This document shows, piece by piece, positions 36,051-44,498 of a stretch of 64,000 nucleotides of DNA. The notes under the pieces were generated by a model that saw nothing but the letters and a program-made list of their open reading frames with translations, made no database searches and was not told where the DNA came from. Within the stretch, counting starts at the first letter, position 1. Every line of letters begins with the position of its first letter. The position numbers and the translations under genes are program-made. Source of the DNA: Saccharopolyspora erythraea (GTDB lineage Bacteria > Actinomycetota > Actinomycetes > Mycobacteriales > Pseudonocardiaceae); NCBI RefSeq assembly GCF_018141105.1, contig NZ_CP054839.1, positions 7,319,411-7,383,410 on the forward strand, written 5' to 3'.

Positions 36051-37568
36051 ATGGACGGAATTCCCTGGGAGATCGTTTTCGCGCTCCTCGGTGTCGTGGT
36101 GCCGATCATCGCGGCGCTCTACGAGTTCGTCTTCGTCGGCCGCAAGCGGCTCGGCTACCGCGTGCAGATGGACACCACCGCCACCGACGCGGTCTCCTCC
36201 AACCACTCCGGCGCGCTCCAGGAGCTGCGCCTGGGCGAGAACGGCGAGCGGCTGAGCGCCCCGTCGTTCGTGCTGCTGCGCATCGAGAACACCGGCGCGA
36301 CGCCCATCGACACCAGCGATTACGCAGTGCTCGACGACGACAAGGTGGGCATCCGCGTCAGGTTCCCGGGGCGGCGGGTCGCCGGGATGGTGGTGACCGA
36401 GCTCAGCGACGACTTCCTGCGCCACTCCTTCGGCGACGACTCGGGTCTCAGCGTGCGCGACGACGTCATCGAGCTGCCCAAGGTGCCGCTGAACCGCACC
36501 GCGCACTACAAGGTCCTGGCCGCGCTCGACGCCGCCGGGGGCACGCCGGAGAACTTCGAGGACCCGAAGATCGTCGGCGGCATCAAGGGCGGCGTGGGCC
36601 GCGGCGGCATCCACGAGACGCGGAGCCAGACCGGTACACCGCGCAAGGCCGTCGCGCTGATCGGGTTCCTGGTGCTGGTGATCCTCGCCCAGGTCGCGGT
36701 GTCGCTCGGGGGCGGCTCCGCGCCGCTGGACTGCGCCACGGGCAAGCTCACCGTCGTCGGTTCGACGGCGTTCGCCCCGGTGCTGCGGGAGGCCGCCGAC
36801 TCCTACCGCCGCACCTGCCCAGGTGCCGAGATCACCACCAGCACCAGGGGAAGCACCGCGGGGTTGCAGGAACTCGACCGCGAAGGCCACGTGTCACCCG
36901 GTCTGCTGGCGTTCTCCGACGGGGCCAAGGGCGAGGGCTACCCGCAGTTGCTGCCCCGCCCCATCGCCTTCTCGCTGTTCACGCTGGTGGTGAACAGGGA
37001 GGCGGGCATCCAGGACCTCTCGCCGGACCAGGTCCGGCGGCTCTACGCCGGGGAGATCGTCAACTGGCGGCAGGTCGGCGGCAACGACCAGCCGGTCCAG
37101 CTGGTCAGCCGGTTCTCCGACTCCGGCACCCGCAGGACCTTCGAGCAGCGCATCCTCGACGGCCGCCGCGAGCCGGGCGACACCTCCGACGACTGCGCGA
37201 ACCTGGCTCCGGGCGCCCCGCCGGGCGTCGTCCGCTGCGCGCGGGCGTCCACCAGGGACGTGCTGGACGCGGTGGCCGCGACACCGGGTGCCCTCGGCTA
37301 CAGCGAGGTCGGGGCCGCCGCCGGACGCGACGACCTGCTGCTCGTGCGCATCGACGGCCACCCGGCGACGCTGGAAGGCGCCGACTACGGCGCGTATCCG
37401 TTCTGGGAGACCGAGTACGCCTACACCTACGGGGAGCCCAAGGCCGACTCCCTGACGGCGAGCTTCCTGCGCTACCTGACCAACGAGGTCGGCAAGGACA
37501 TCGTCCGCTCGCACGGTCACCGCCCGTGCGCGGAGCTGGCGAATCCCGTGCTGCGCCGCCCTTCGTGA
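36051..37568 (+). CDS. Two-helix membrane protein fused to a PstS-like phosphate-binding domain
   Basis: 505 residues. Architecture: transmembrane helix (about 5-25), a soluble domain of about 180 residues with beta-rich sequence (RVQMDTTATDA, SFVLLRIENTGATPIDTSDY), a second helix (VALIGFLVLVILAQVAVSL, about 208-226), then a periplasmic-binding-protein domain with VVGSTAFAPVLREAADSY, TRGSTAG and LVVNREAGIQDLSPDQVRRLYAGEIVNW, the phosphate-binding loops of PstS-type proteins. No pstC, pstA or pstB lies nearby, so it is more likely a sensor or surface protein than a transporter component. The first soluble domain was not recognised. Confidence 0.75.
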   Translation: MDGIPWEIVFALLGVVVPIIAALYEFVFVGRKRLGYRVQMDTTATDAVSSNHSGALQELRLGENGERLSAPSFVLLRIENTGATPIDTSDYAVLDDDKVGIRVRFPGRRVAGMVVTELSDDFLRHSFGDDSGLSVRDDVIELPKVPLNRTAHYKVLAALDAAGGTPENFEDPKIVGGIKGGVGRGGIHETRSQTGTPRKAVALIGFLVLVILAQVAVSLGGGSAPLDCATGKLTVVGSTAFAPVLREAADSYRRTCPGAEITTSTRGSTAGLQELDREGHVSPGLLAFSDGAKGEGYPQLLPRPIAFSLFTLVVNREAGIQDLSPDQVRRLYAGEIVNWRQVGGNDQPVQLVSRFSDSGTRRTFEQRILDGRREPGDTSDDCANLAPGAPPGVVRCARASTRDVLDAVAATPGALGYSEVGAAAGRDDLLLVRIDGHPATLEGADYGAYPFWETEYAYTYGEPKADSLTASFLRYLTNEVGKDIVRSHGHRPCAELANPVLRRPS

Positions 37569-37788
37569 CGGCATCGGCGTTCGGGTCCGGATCTCGGCGA
37601 GCGCGGTGCGCGCGATCGGGTGAGATTCGCCATGCCTTCGCGTGCGGTGCAGTGCGGAACCGCGGATGCGCCTACCGGGCCGGGGCTCGCTCCGGTCCGG
37701 TAGTCGGGCCGAATTTGTCGAGTCCGTCACAGCGGAACAGCCGCACCCGCACACGGATCGCCCACGGGCACTCCCAGGGCAAACCCAG

Positions 37789-37918
37789 TTGATCTTGCTA
37801 GTGGGCGCCGGGTTAACCTGATCAGGTCGTCGGGGCGCGCCCCCGGACGACGGCACGGGCGCCCTGAGCAGAGCCCGCCTTCCCTCATCAACGTGCGATG
37901 TTCAGGGCGCCCCGTGCC
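37789..37918 (+). ncRNA. Candidate structured RNA or attenuator with two stem-loops
   Basis: A promoter-like pair TTGATC (37789-37794) and TAACCT (37814-37819), 19 bp apart, is followed by two stem-loops. The first is at 37827-37852 (GTCGTC/GACGAC with an inner GGGGC/GCCCC). The second is at 37852-37918, 16 pairs with one bulged base, arms GGCACGGGCGCCCTGA and TCAGGGCGCCCCGTGCC. No reading frame covers it, and the next gene has its own promoter. The rest of the 37569-38030 gap shows nothing else. Evidence is structural only. Confidence 0.35.
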
Positions 37919-38030
37919 ACCCGATGGTATATGCCAGGAATTCTCGGACCGGCTCCGCGCGCCCGCTCGCGGCGTCGATCGGGTATCAATTCAGACTCCC
38001 TTTTGTTCGACCTGGTCAGGGCATAGGGGT

Positions 38031-38043
38031 TACGCTTCGTCAG
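38031..38043 (+). promoter_or_regulatory. Leaderless promoter of the small acidic protein gene
   Basis: TACGCT (38031-38036) is exactly 7 nt before GTG 38044, with TTCGAC (38006-38011) 19 bp upstream. Confidence 0.6.
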
Positions 38044-38379
38044 GTGAGTGAGGAAACGATCGAACTCGAACTCGACGACTCCGGCGTCTCTGTGGATCTC
38101 CCTCAGCCCTCCCATCCGAACGATCAGGTGCAGGGCGTCCCATATCGGCCGGTCGAGTTCCGTGACGACGATCTGCCGACCGCCTTGGAACGGTCCGCAC
38201 GCTGGCTCCGCGAAGCGCAGACGTGGCTGGGCGAACCCCTGGACGTCATCGCGGTCCACCTGGACTACGACGACCGCAACGGCCAGCCCTATTACGACGT
38301 GAAGTTGCTCTGCAACGAGGAGGATCTGGCGGGCGCGCCGGTCGCGCTGCGCAAGCAGTCGGCAGAAGCCGCAGGCTGA
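38044..38379 (+). CDS. 111-residue acidic uncharacterised protein
   Basis: The N-terminus SEETIELELDDSGVSVDLP is strongly acidic. It is followed by VEFRDDDLPTALERSARWLREAQTWLGEPLDVIAVHLDYDD and a YYDVKLLCNEEDL strand. It looks like a compact soluble alpha/beta protein with no membrane segment. I do not recognise a family. The GTG start is set by the leaderless promoter. Its stop is about 200 bp from the convergent glycosyltransferase gene. Confidence 0.65.
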   Translation: MSEETIELELDDSGVSVDLPQPSHPNDQVQGVPYRPVEFRDDDLPTALERSARWLREAQTWLGEPLDVIAVHLDYDDRNGQPYYDVKLLCNEEDLAGAPVALRKQSAEAAG

Positions 38380-38575
38380 TCACCAGACCGACCACCGAAA
38401 GCAGTCCGCCGCCGAGTTCGCCGTGGCCCGCTCCACGGCGAACACCGGCCGCCGAACGGGTGCGGCCCCGAAGTTCCGGCCGGGCCACCACCCGCGGCGA
38501 GAGCCGACGCGCGGCCCTCATCTCCCGCACAGCGGCAGTTATCCACCGCTTCCCGCACCGTGGTGCGGCGTCTTC

Positions 38576-39766
38576 TCACGACGTGGTGCGGCGTCCCTTC
38601 CACCGCACGGTGCCTCGCACCACCCGCGCCGCCCCGTCCAGGAGCACCCCGCCGAACAGCGCGCCGGTCAGCGGCGCCAGCGGGGCCACACGGGAGTCGG
38701 CGCGCATCAGCTTCGCGGTGCGCGCGTGCGCCACGCCCTGCGCCGCCCAACCGGCCAGCCCGACGGCCGCGAGCGCGGGATGCCTGCCGCGCAGCCCGGC
38801 GAGCGTCGCCACCGGAGGTGCCAGCGACAGCGCGATCTGACCGAGCCCGCCGGCGAGCAGCACCGGCGCCGAACCGCCCGCACCGGCCACGAAGCTCTTG
38901 CGGAACGACGCCCAGCCCTGCACGAACGGGTCCATCCCGCTGGTCGTGACGTGGTCCACGCCGTCGACGAGCCGGGTCGTGCCGCCGTGGTCGCGCACGG
39001 CCGTGGCGATCGCGACGTCCTCGTTGCGCATCGATGCCAGCGCCCGCCAGCCGCCGATCTTCTCGTAGTAGGAACGCCGCAGCGCAAGGCAGTGGCCGAT
39101 GGCGAACGCCTTGCGGCCCCGTCCGTCCGGCGACGCGTTCTCCCCGATCATCTGCAGGCCCGCCGGCATCAGCAGCGGCCAGGACGCCGAGTGCCCCGCG
39201 GGCGGTCCGCCGGGCGTTGACACCAGGTCCGCGTCGACCGACTCGGCGGTGGCGATCAGCCTGCCGAGCAGCTCCGGCTCGAGCACGGTGTCGGCGTCGA
39301 CGAACAGCAGCCACTCCCCCGCGTCGGCGGCACCGGCGCGCTCGATGCCGACGTGCATCGCGTGCACCTTGCCCGCCCAGCCCGGTGGCGGCCCCTCCAC
39401 GCGCACGACCCGCACCCTCGGGTCGACCGCCGCGTGGGCGCGGCCGATGTCGCCCGTGCCGTCGGTGGAGCCGTCGTCGACCAGCACGATCCGAAGCGTG
39501 CCCGGGTGCGTCTGCGCGCGCAGCCCCTTCAGGCATTCGTGCAGGACACCGGCCTCGTCACGGGCCGGGACGACGATGGTCACCGGCGGCGGGAGAGGGG
39601 TGTCGGACGCGGCCGGGGCCAGCGGGACGACAGCGCGCGTCCTGGCCACCGTCCTCGCGCTGCGGTAGACCGACCCCGCGACCGCCAGTGCCATCACGCT
39701 CCGCAGCGGTCCGCTGCTCTGAGAACCCACGCCGGAGAGGGTCACCCGTAACGGGCGAACCGGCAT
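38576..39766 (-). CDS. Family 2 glycosyltransferase, membrane-associated
   Basis: 396 residues. GT-A fold motifs: VTIVVPARDEAGVL, VLVDDGSTDGT, the metal-binding VDADT in LLFVDADTVLEPELL, and MRNEDVAIA for the acceptor-side acid. The C-terminal 100 residues contain two or three hydrophobic helices, as in HpnB/CrtQ-like enzymes that glycosylate or modify lipids such as hopanoids or carotenoids. The substrate is not visible. Start ATG 39766 is not well supported by a ribosome site; GTG starts about seven residues in are possible. Confidence 0.8.
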   Translation of the reverse strand: MPVRPLRVTLSGVGSQSSGPLRSVMALAVAGSVYRSARTVARTRAVVPLAPAASDTPLPPPVTIVVPARDEAGVLHECLKGLRAQTHPGTLRIVLVDDGSTDGTGDIGRAHAAVDPRVRVVRVEGPPPGWAGKVHAMHVGIERAGAADAGEWLLFVDADTVLEPELLGRLIATAESVDADLVSTPGGPPAGHSASWPLLMPAGLQMIGENASPDGRGRKAFAIGHCLALRRSYYEKIGGWRALASMRNEDVAIATAVRDHGGTTRLVDGVDHVTTSGMDPFVQGWASFRKSFVAGAGGSAPVLLAGGLGQIALSLAPPVATLAGLRGRHPALAAVGLAGWAAQGVAHARTAKLMRADSRVAPLAPLTGALFGGVLLDGAARVVRGTVRWKGRRTTS

Positions 39767-39845
39767 AGATCGGAAACGCGAATTCCACGCGAACAGCGCG
39801 TGGCCGTTGCACGCAGTCCGGATGCACCGGATGCGGGCTCTCGGC

Positions 39846-40226
39846 TCAGACCTTGGGGCGGGCCCACTCCTCCAGCCGCTCGGCGATCTCCGGCAGTTCG
39901 CGCTGGTCGCGGCCGACCTCGCGGACCAGCTCCAGCGCCTCGTCCTCGTCGGCGTCGATCCACCAGCCGTTGACGTCGCACATCGTGACCGCGGCGACCC
40001 AGCCGAGCCGCCAGTTGCCCGACGCCAGCGGGCGGGTCCGCACGATCGAGTCCAGCAGGGCCGCCGACTTCAGCCAAAGCGTCTCGTAGGAGGGCGCTCC
40101 CAGTACCTCCGCCCGCGGCCGGTACGCGGCGGAGTCGAGCAGACCGCTGTCGCGCACCACCAGGTCACCGGCGGTGATGGCGGTCGCGAGCAGCAGCAGA
40201 TCGGACGCGTCGAGGTAAACGATCAC
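39846..40226 (-). CDS. Doc/Fic-fold toxin-like protein with degenerate catalytic motif
   Basis: 126 residues, the usual Doc length. YLDASDLLLLATA, VRDSGLLDSAAYRPRAEVLGAPSYETLWLKSAALLDSIVRT and GWVAAVTMCDVNG align with death-on-curing toxins. The Fic motif HxFxDxNKR reads RPLASGNWR: the Asn and Arg remain, but the catalytic His is Arg and the metal-binding Asp is Ser. The protein may be inactive or have changed chemistry. It starts at GTG 40226, 14 bp after the antitoxin stop, as expected for a type II pair. Confidence 0.72.
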   Translation of the reverse strand: MIVYLDASDLLLLATAITAGDLVVRDSGLLDSAAYRPRAEVLGAPSYETLWLKSAALLDSIVRTRPLASGNWRLGWVAAVTMCDVNGWWIDADEDEALELVREVGRDQRELPEIAERLEEWARPKV

Positions 40227-40240
40227 CGATCAATGGTCGA

Positions 40241-40447
40241 TCATGCGGGGCCGAGGCGCTCCAGCAATCCCCGATAACGCGGCAGGACGCGCTGCATGAC
40301 GTCGTCGAGCCGCTGCTCCTTCTGCTGGCGCGCCCAGCGCTCGGCCAGCGCGCTGCGCACGACTTCCTGTTTGGAGCGGCCTTCGGCCGCGGCCAGTTCG
40401 GCCAGCCGCCGGTTCTCTTCCTCGGTCAGACGCAGTGTCATGGCCAT
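40241..40447 (-). CDS. Ribbon-helix-helix antitoxin
   Basis: 68 residues. MTLRLTEEENRRLAELAAAEGRSKQEVVRSALAER is a CopG/ParD-like ribbon-helix-helix DNA-binding fold; the remaining 35 residues are charged and helical and should bind the toxin. ATG 40447 overlaps the end of the chitinase gene by 10 bp. An operator-like inverted repeat at 40455-40473 sits 7 bp upstream, within the chitinase coding sequence, fitting autoregulation. Confidence 0.8.
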   Translation of the reverse strand: MAMTLRLTEEENRRLAELAAAEGRSKQEVVRSALAERWARQQKEQRLDDVMQRVLPRYRGLLERLGPA

Positions 40448-41688
40448 GCGGGGATGGTATCTGGCTGATACCACTGATCACCAGACCACCGATCGGTTGC
40501 CCCGTCCGGCGGTGCGCCGCCGGAAAGCCCCCGATGGGCGGCCTGCACCAGCTCTCCGTCGTCGGTGTCCCCGTCGAGCGACCAGAGCATCATGCCGCCG
40601 AGACCGCGGTCGCGGACGTACTCGGCCTTGCGTGCGATCTCCACGGGATCGTCGTAGGTCCAGAACGTTCCGTCCTCGTAGAGCCACGCGAACCCGGCCC
40701 GCTCGTCCCGTCGCGGCGCGACGCCGGTTCGCCCCTTGAGCACCCGGTAGCTCTCGTGGCCGGGTTCGAAGGTCCCGCGCGCCGGACCGGCCGACGGCTG
40801 GAACAGCCCGTCGCCGCGTGCGGGCACGCCACTCCAGCCGCTGCCGTGGCAGGGAGCACCGAGGACGAGCTTGTGCGCGGGCGCGCCCGCCTCGATCCAC
40901 GCCCGCACGCCCTGGTCGATGCTCGGACGCCCGGGAGCGGGATCACCGGCGGGACTGCGGATGCCGGACTGGTGGTTGGTCGCCGGCTCGAACGCCCCGT
41001 GCAGGTCGTAGCCCTGCAGGTTGGCGAAGCTGAGCAGGTCGAACACCTCCGGCACCTGGTACCCGGCCCGCATCCGATCCGGCGCGCACGGCAGGAACGC
41101 CGTCAGCTCGAAGGTCCGTCCCGTCTCGGCGCCGAGCGCGTCGAGGCGGGTGCGCCATTCCCGCAGCAGGGCGGTGTAGTTGGCCTTGTCCGCCGGGTCG
41201 ACCACGGTGCCTGGGCCACCGTCGGACCCCGGCCACTCCCAGTCCAGGTCCACGCCGTCGAACACGCCCGCGGCATCGCCCCGCAGCCACATGTCGATGC
41301 ACGACTCCACGTGCGCCGCGCGGGACCGCGGCGACGCCGCGGCGGCGTGGAAGTGCCGGGACCAGTTCCAGCCGCCGATGGCGACGACGACCTTCAGGTG
41401 CGGGTGCTCGGCCTTGAGCTGCCGCAACTGGTTCAGGTTGCCCGCCAACGGCTGGTCGTCGCCGTCGGCCACGCCGCTGACGGACTCCTCGGCGCTGAAG
41501 CGGCGTTCGCGGTCGGCCCACGGGTCGCCGCACGCCGCCTCACCGGAGGCGTCGAGGTCGCCGAAGGCGTAACCGAGGTGGGTCAGCCGGTCCGCGACCA
41601 CGCCGACGTCGCGGACCAGGTAGCCCCGCTGGTGGATCGACCACTGCGGGTAGAAGCCGAACAGCCGCACGCCCCGACGGTCGGCCAC
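40438..41688 (-). CDS. GH18 chitinase-like protein without signal peptide
   Basis: 416 residues, a single GH18 barrel. The catalytic DGVDLDWE motif is at 144-151 with the proton donor Glu151 intact; VVVAIGGWNWS and the late WSLDGDT strand are also present. It lacks any signal peptide (starts ADRRGVRLFGFYPQWS), unlike its neighbour, and carries a 25-residue C-terminal extension encoding the antitoxin promoter region. It is clearly paralogous to the exported chitinase at 41811-43217, 122 bp upstream. It may act on imported chitin oligomers or have lost its export signal. No ribosome site precedes the GTG. Confidence 0.85.
   Translation of the reverse strand: MADRRGVRLFGFYPQWSIHQRGYLVRDVGVVADRLTHLGYAFGDLDASGEAACGDPWADRERRFSAEESVSGVADGDDQPLAGNLNQLRQLKAEHPHLKVVVAIGGWNWSRHFHAAAASPRSRAAHVESCIDMWLRGDAAGVFDGVDLDWEWPGSDGGPGTVVDPADKANYTALLREWRTRLDALGAETGRTFELTAFLPCAPDRMRAGYQVPEVFDLLSFANLQGYDLHGAFEPATNHQSGIRSPAGDPAPGRPSIDQGVRAWIEAGAPAHKLVLGAPCHGSGWSGVPARGDGLFQPSAGPARGTFEPGHESYRVLKGRTGVAPRRDERAGFAWLYEDGTFWTYDDPVEIARKAEYVRDRGLGGMMLWSLDGDTDDGELVQAAHRGLSGGAPPDGATDRWSGDQWYQPDTIPAWP
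40455..40473. promoter_or_regulatory. Antitoxin operator
   Basis: TGGTATC and GATACCA are 7-bp arms separated by TGGCT, directly before the antitoxin start. Spacing and symmetry suit a ribbon-helix-helix dimer. It lies inside the last codons of the upstream chitinase gene. Confidence 0.6.
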
Positions 41689-41810
41689 CGCCGGGACGCG
41701 CGCAATCGGAGACCGGGCCGGGCTTTCCCGGGTGAGGTGGAGGTGCCGGCCCCGCGCGACGGGGGAATCGGAGCGCGGGACCGGCCCGAGGGCTGCGACC
41801 AGCCCCGCTC

Positions 41811-43217
41811 TCAGCCGCCGAGACCCTGGTGGATCGCGGCCATCAGCTCGCCCTGCGGCGTGTCACCGTCCATCGACCAGACCATCGCCCCGCCCAGCGC
41901 CTTCTGCTTGACGTAGGCCATCTTGCGCTTGATCTCGGTCGGGTCGTCGTAGGTCCAGAACGTGGTGCCGTCGAAGAGCCACGCGAACCCCGCCTGCTCG
42001 TCGCGGTGCAGCTGGAACGAACCGGCCCTGGCCTTCAGGAGCTCGTAGTCCTCGAACCCGCCCTCGTAGCGGCCCGGCGCGGGCCCGGTCGAGGACTGGA
42101 AGAGGCCGTTGTTCTGGTTCGGCACACCGGTCCAGCCGCGCCCGTAGAACGGCACGCCGAGGACCATCTCGTCGGCGGGCGCGCCCCGGTCGAGCCAGGC
42201 GTTGACGGTCTGGTCGATGCTCCACTTCGCCGGGTGCGGGTCACCGGCCGGGCTGTGGATGGCCGACTGGTGGTTGGTCGTCGGCTCGTAGGCTCCGTGC
42301 AGGTCGTAGCCCTGGATCGTGCCGAAGTCGAGCAGTCCGAACACCTTCGGCACCTCGAAGCCCGCGTCGATCTTCTCCGGGTCCGCGGGCAGGAACGCCG
42401 AGATCGCGTAGTTCTTGCCGAGCTCCTGGCCGGCGGCGTCGAGCTGCTTGCGCCACTCCTGGAGCAGGGCGGTGAAGTTCGCCTTGTCCGCCGGGTCGAC
42501 CACGTTGCCGGGGCCGCCCTCGGAACCGGGCCACTCCCAGTCGAGGTCGACACCGTCGAAGATCCCGGCCGCCGCGCCGGCGCCGCCCTGCGGCTCACCG
42601 CCGAGCTTGGGCAGGTTGCCCCGGATCCACATGTCGACGCAGGACTTCACGTGCGCCTCGCGCGACTGCGGGGTGGCCGCCGCGGCGTGGAAGTTCTTCG
42701 ACCACGTCCAGCCGCCGAAGGAGATGTGGACCTTCAGATGCGGGTACTTGGCCTTGAGCTGCCTGAGCTGGTTCAGGTTTCCGGCCAGCGGCTGGTCGTA
42801 GGTGTCGGCCTGGCCGTTGACCGTCTGGTCGGCGGTGAAGCGGCGCTGGTAGTCGGCCCACGCGTCGCCCTCGCCCGCCTGGTTCACCTGGAAGCACTTG
42901 CCGGACGCGTCGAGGTTGCCGAACGCGTAGTTGACGTGCGTGAGCTTCGCGGCGGAGCCGGAGGTGTCGAGGTTCTTGACGAAGTAGTTGCGGTCGTAGA
43001 CCGACCACTGGGTGAAGTACCCGACCTTGCGGTTGGCCGCCTGCGCGTCCGGCACCTCGTCGGGGGCGGAGGTCGCGGTGGCTGCGGAGGCTTGGGTGGC
43101 GACGGGGTTCTGGGCGGCGGTGGGGGACGCCGCGAACGTGGGCGGGGCGGCCAGCGCCATTGCGAGGACACCGGCGGCCAGTGCCGGTAAACGCCAGGGG
43201 GTTCGAGCTGATGGCAT
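41811..43217 (-). CDS. Secreted GH18 chitinase
   Basis: 468 residues. Signal peptide at residues 1-30 (PWRLPALAAGVLAMALAAPPTFAA), a Thr/Ala-rich linker of about 30 residues, then a GH18 catalytic barrel with DGVDLDWE at 221-228 (Glu228), HISFGGWTWSKNF and VWSMDGDT. No chitin-binding module is present. ATG 43217 has AGGAG 7 nt upstream, preferred over 43253. It hydrolyses chitin outside the cell, probably under DasR control through the operator at 43317-43332. Confidence 0.93.
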   Translation of the reverse strand: MPSARTPWRLPALAAGVLAMALAAPPTFAASPTAAQNPVATQASAATATSAPDEVPDAQAANRKVGYFTQWSVYDRNYFVKNLDTSGSAAKLTHVNYAFGNLDASGKCFQVNQAGEGDAWADYQRRFTADQTVNGQADTYDQPLAGNLNQLRQLKAKYPHLKVHISFGGWTWSKNFHAAAATPQSREAHVKSCVDMWIRGNLPKLGGEPQGGAGAAAGIFDGVDLDWEWPGSEGGPGNVVDPADKANFTALLQEWRKQLDAAGQELGKNYAISAFLPADPEKIDAGFEVPKVFGLLDFGTIQGYDLHGAYEPTTNHQSAIHSPAGDPHPAKWSIDQTVNAWLDRGAPADEMVLGVPFYGRGWTGVPNQNNGLFQSSTGPAPGRYEGGFEDYELLKARAGSFQLHRDEQAGFAWLFDGTTFWTYDDPTEIKRKMAYVKQKALGGAMVWSMDGDTPQGELMAAIHQGLGG

Positions 43218-43291
43218 AGCACAACTCCTGGGGTTTCGGGGATGACCTGCCACCCGCCCGGCGCCCGGGGGAAAGCGGCGGCGGCGCGGGA

Positions 43292-43313
43292 GAACATGGC
43301 TCGGACCATGTTC
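43292..43313. promoter_or_regulatory. 8-bp inverted repeat upstream of the chitinase
   Basis: GAACATGG and CCATGTTC are perfect arms separated by 6 bp, lying between the chitinase start and the dre-like site. It could bind a second regulator. The owner is unknown. Confidence 0.45.
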
Positions 43314-43316
43314 CGA

Positions 43317-43332
43317 TAAGGTCTAGACCACC
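43317..43332. promoter_or_regulatory. DasR-responsive element (dre) upstream of the chitinase
   Basis: TAAGGTCTAGACCACC contains the perfect palindrome GGTCTAGACC and matches the Streptomyces dre consensus ACTGGTCTAGACCACT at 12 of 16 positions, including the full core. DasR is the GntR-type repressor of chitin and N-acetylglucosamine genes that is released by glucosamine 6-phosphate. It lies about 100 bp upstream of the chitinase start. DasR itself is not encoded in this window. Confidence 0.8.
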
Positions 43333-43349
43333 GGTAGCGCCCGTTCGGC

Positions 43350-43800
43350 GTCACTGCATTGCTCGCCGGAGGTGGGGCGGGCGGACGGCGGGGGCGCTCG
43401 CGGCGCGGAGCGTTGACGGCGCGGCGGCGCGGGCGCGGCGGCGGCAACACGGCGCGCGGGCGCGGCGGCGCGGCGCAGCAGCGGCACGGCGGGAACAGCG
43501 GTTCGGCGGTGGCAGCAGTGCGGCGGTGGCAGCGGTTCGGCGCGGGGCGTTGACGGCCGGGTGCCGCGGCGCGCGGTGGCGCGGGAACAGCGGTGCGGCG
43601 GTGGTACCGGTGCGGCGCGGGCGAGAGGCAGCGGTGCGGCGGCGGCAACACGGCGCGCGGCAGCGGTGCGGCACAGGGCGGGGTCGCGTTCACCTCGCGG
43701 CAGGGCGCCTCGAACTCAGGGGGCGCGGATTCAACAGGCGCGGAGCTTTCGTCGCGCAGCCGAGAGCCGGGTCGGTAAGCACCTCGGCGCGGGCGGGCGT
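43350..43800. repeat. Low-complexity GC-rich region between chitinase and upp
   Basis: About 450 bp with no credible gene. It is a run of degenerate units around GCGGTGGCAGCGGTTCGGC. GGGAACAGCGG and CGGCGGCAACACGGCGCGCGG each recur (the latter near 43438 and 43637). Composition and style match the 16.2-17.2 kb stretch. Confidence 0.5.
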
Positions 43801-43855
43801 GCCACTTCACCGCCGCCCGCGCCCGTGCGCTGGAGCCGGATCGTCCAGCGGCCGG

Positions 43856-44479
43856 TCAGACCGCGCCGTACTCGCGGTCTCCGGCGTCGCCGAGGCCGGG
43901 GACGATGTAGCCGGAGTCGTTGAGGCGTTCGTCGACGCTCGCGGTGACCACGCGCACCGGCAGTCCCGACTTCTCCAGCCGGTCCAGCCCCTCCGGCGCG
44001 GCGAGCGTGCAGATGGCTGTCACGTCGCTCGCGCCGCGCTCGGCCAGCAGGTTGATCGTGTGCACCATCGAACCTCCGGTGGCCAGCATCGGGTCGAGCA
44101 CGAAGACCGGGCGGCCTGCGAGGTCGGCGGGCAGCGACTCGAGGTACGGCGTCGGCTGCAGCGTCGTCTCGTCCCTGGCCAGGCCGACGAACCCCATCTG
44201 CGCCTCGGGGATCATCTTGTGCGCCTGGTCGGCCATGCCCAGCCCGGCCCGCAGCACCGGCACCAGCAGCGGCGCGTTGGCCAGCCGGTAGCCCGTGGTG
44301 CGCGCCACGGGGGTGTGGATCATCTCCTCGGCGACCTCGGCGTCCCGGGTCGCCTCGTAGATCAGCATGAGGGTGAGTTCCTGCAACGCGGCGCGGAAAG
44401 CCGCACTGCCCGTGCGCGCATCGCGCATTGTGGACAGTCTCGATTTCGCCAGCGGATGCTCTACGACCCGGATCTCCAT
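43856..44479 (-). CDS. upp: Uracil phosphoribosyltransferase
   Basis: 207 residues. The PRPP-binding loop [14 protein letters not shown] (about 126-139), [12 protein letters not shown], and the uracil-site [13 protein letters not shown] near the C-terminus are complete. It converts uracil plus PRPP to UMP, closing pyrimidine salvage with deoA and cdd at the end of this window. ATG 44479 is 8 nt after TAATGT (minus strand) and has no ribosome site, so it is probably leaderless. It is tail to tail with nothing on the left but low-complexity DNA. Confidence 0.94.
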   Translation of the reverse strand: MEIRVVEHPLAKSRLSTMRDARTGSAAFRAALQELTLMLIYEATRDAEVAEEMIHTPVARTTGYRLANAPLLVPVLRAGLGMADQAHKMIPEAQMGFVGLARDETTLQPTPYLESLPADLAGRPVFVLDPMLATGGSMVHTINLLAERGASDVTAICTLAAPEGLDRLEKSGLPVRVVTASVDERLNDSGYIVPGLGDAGDREYGAV

Positions 44480-44498
44480 GGCCAACAACATTAACCGG

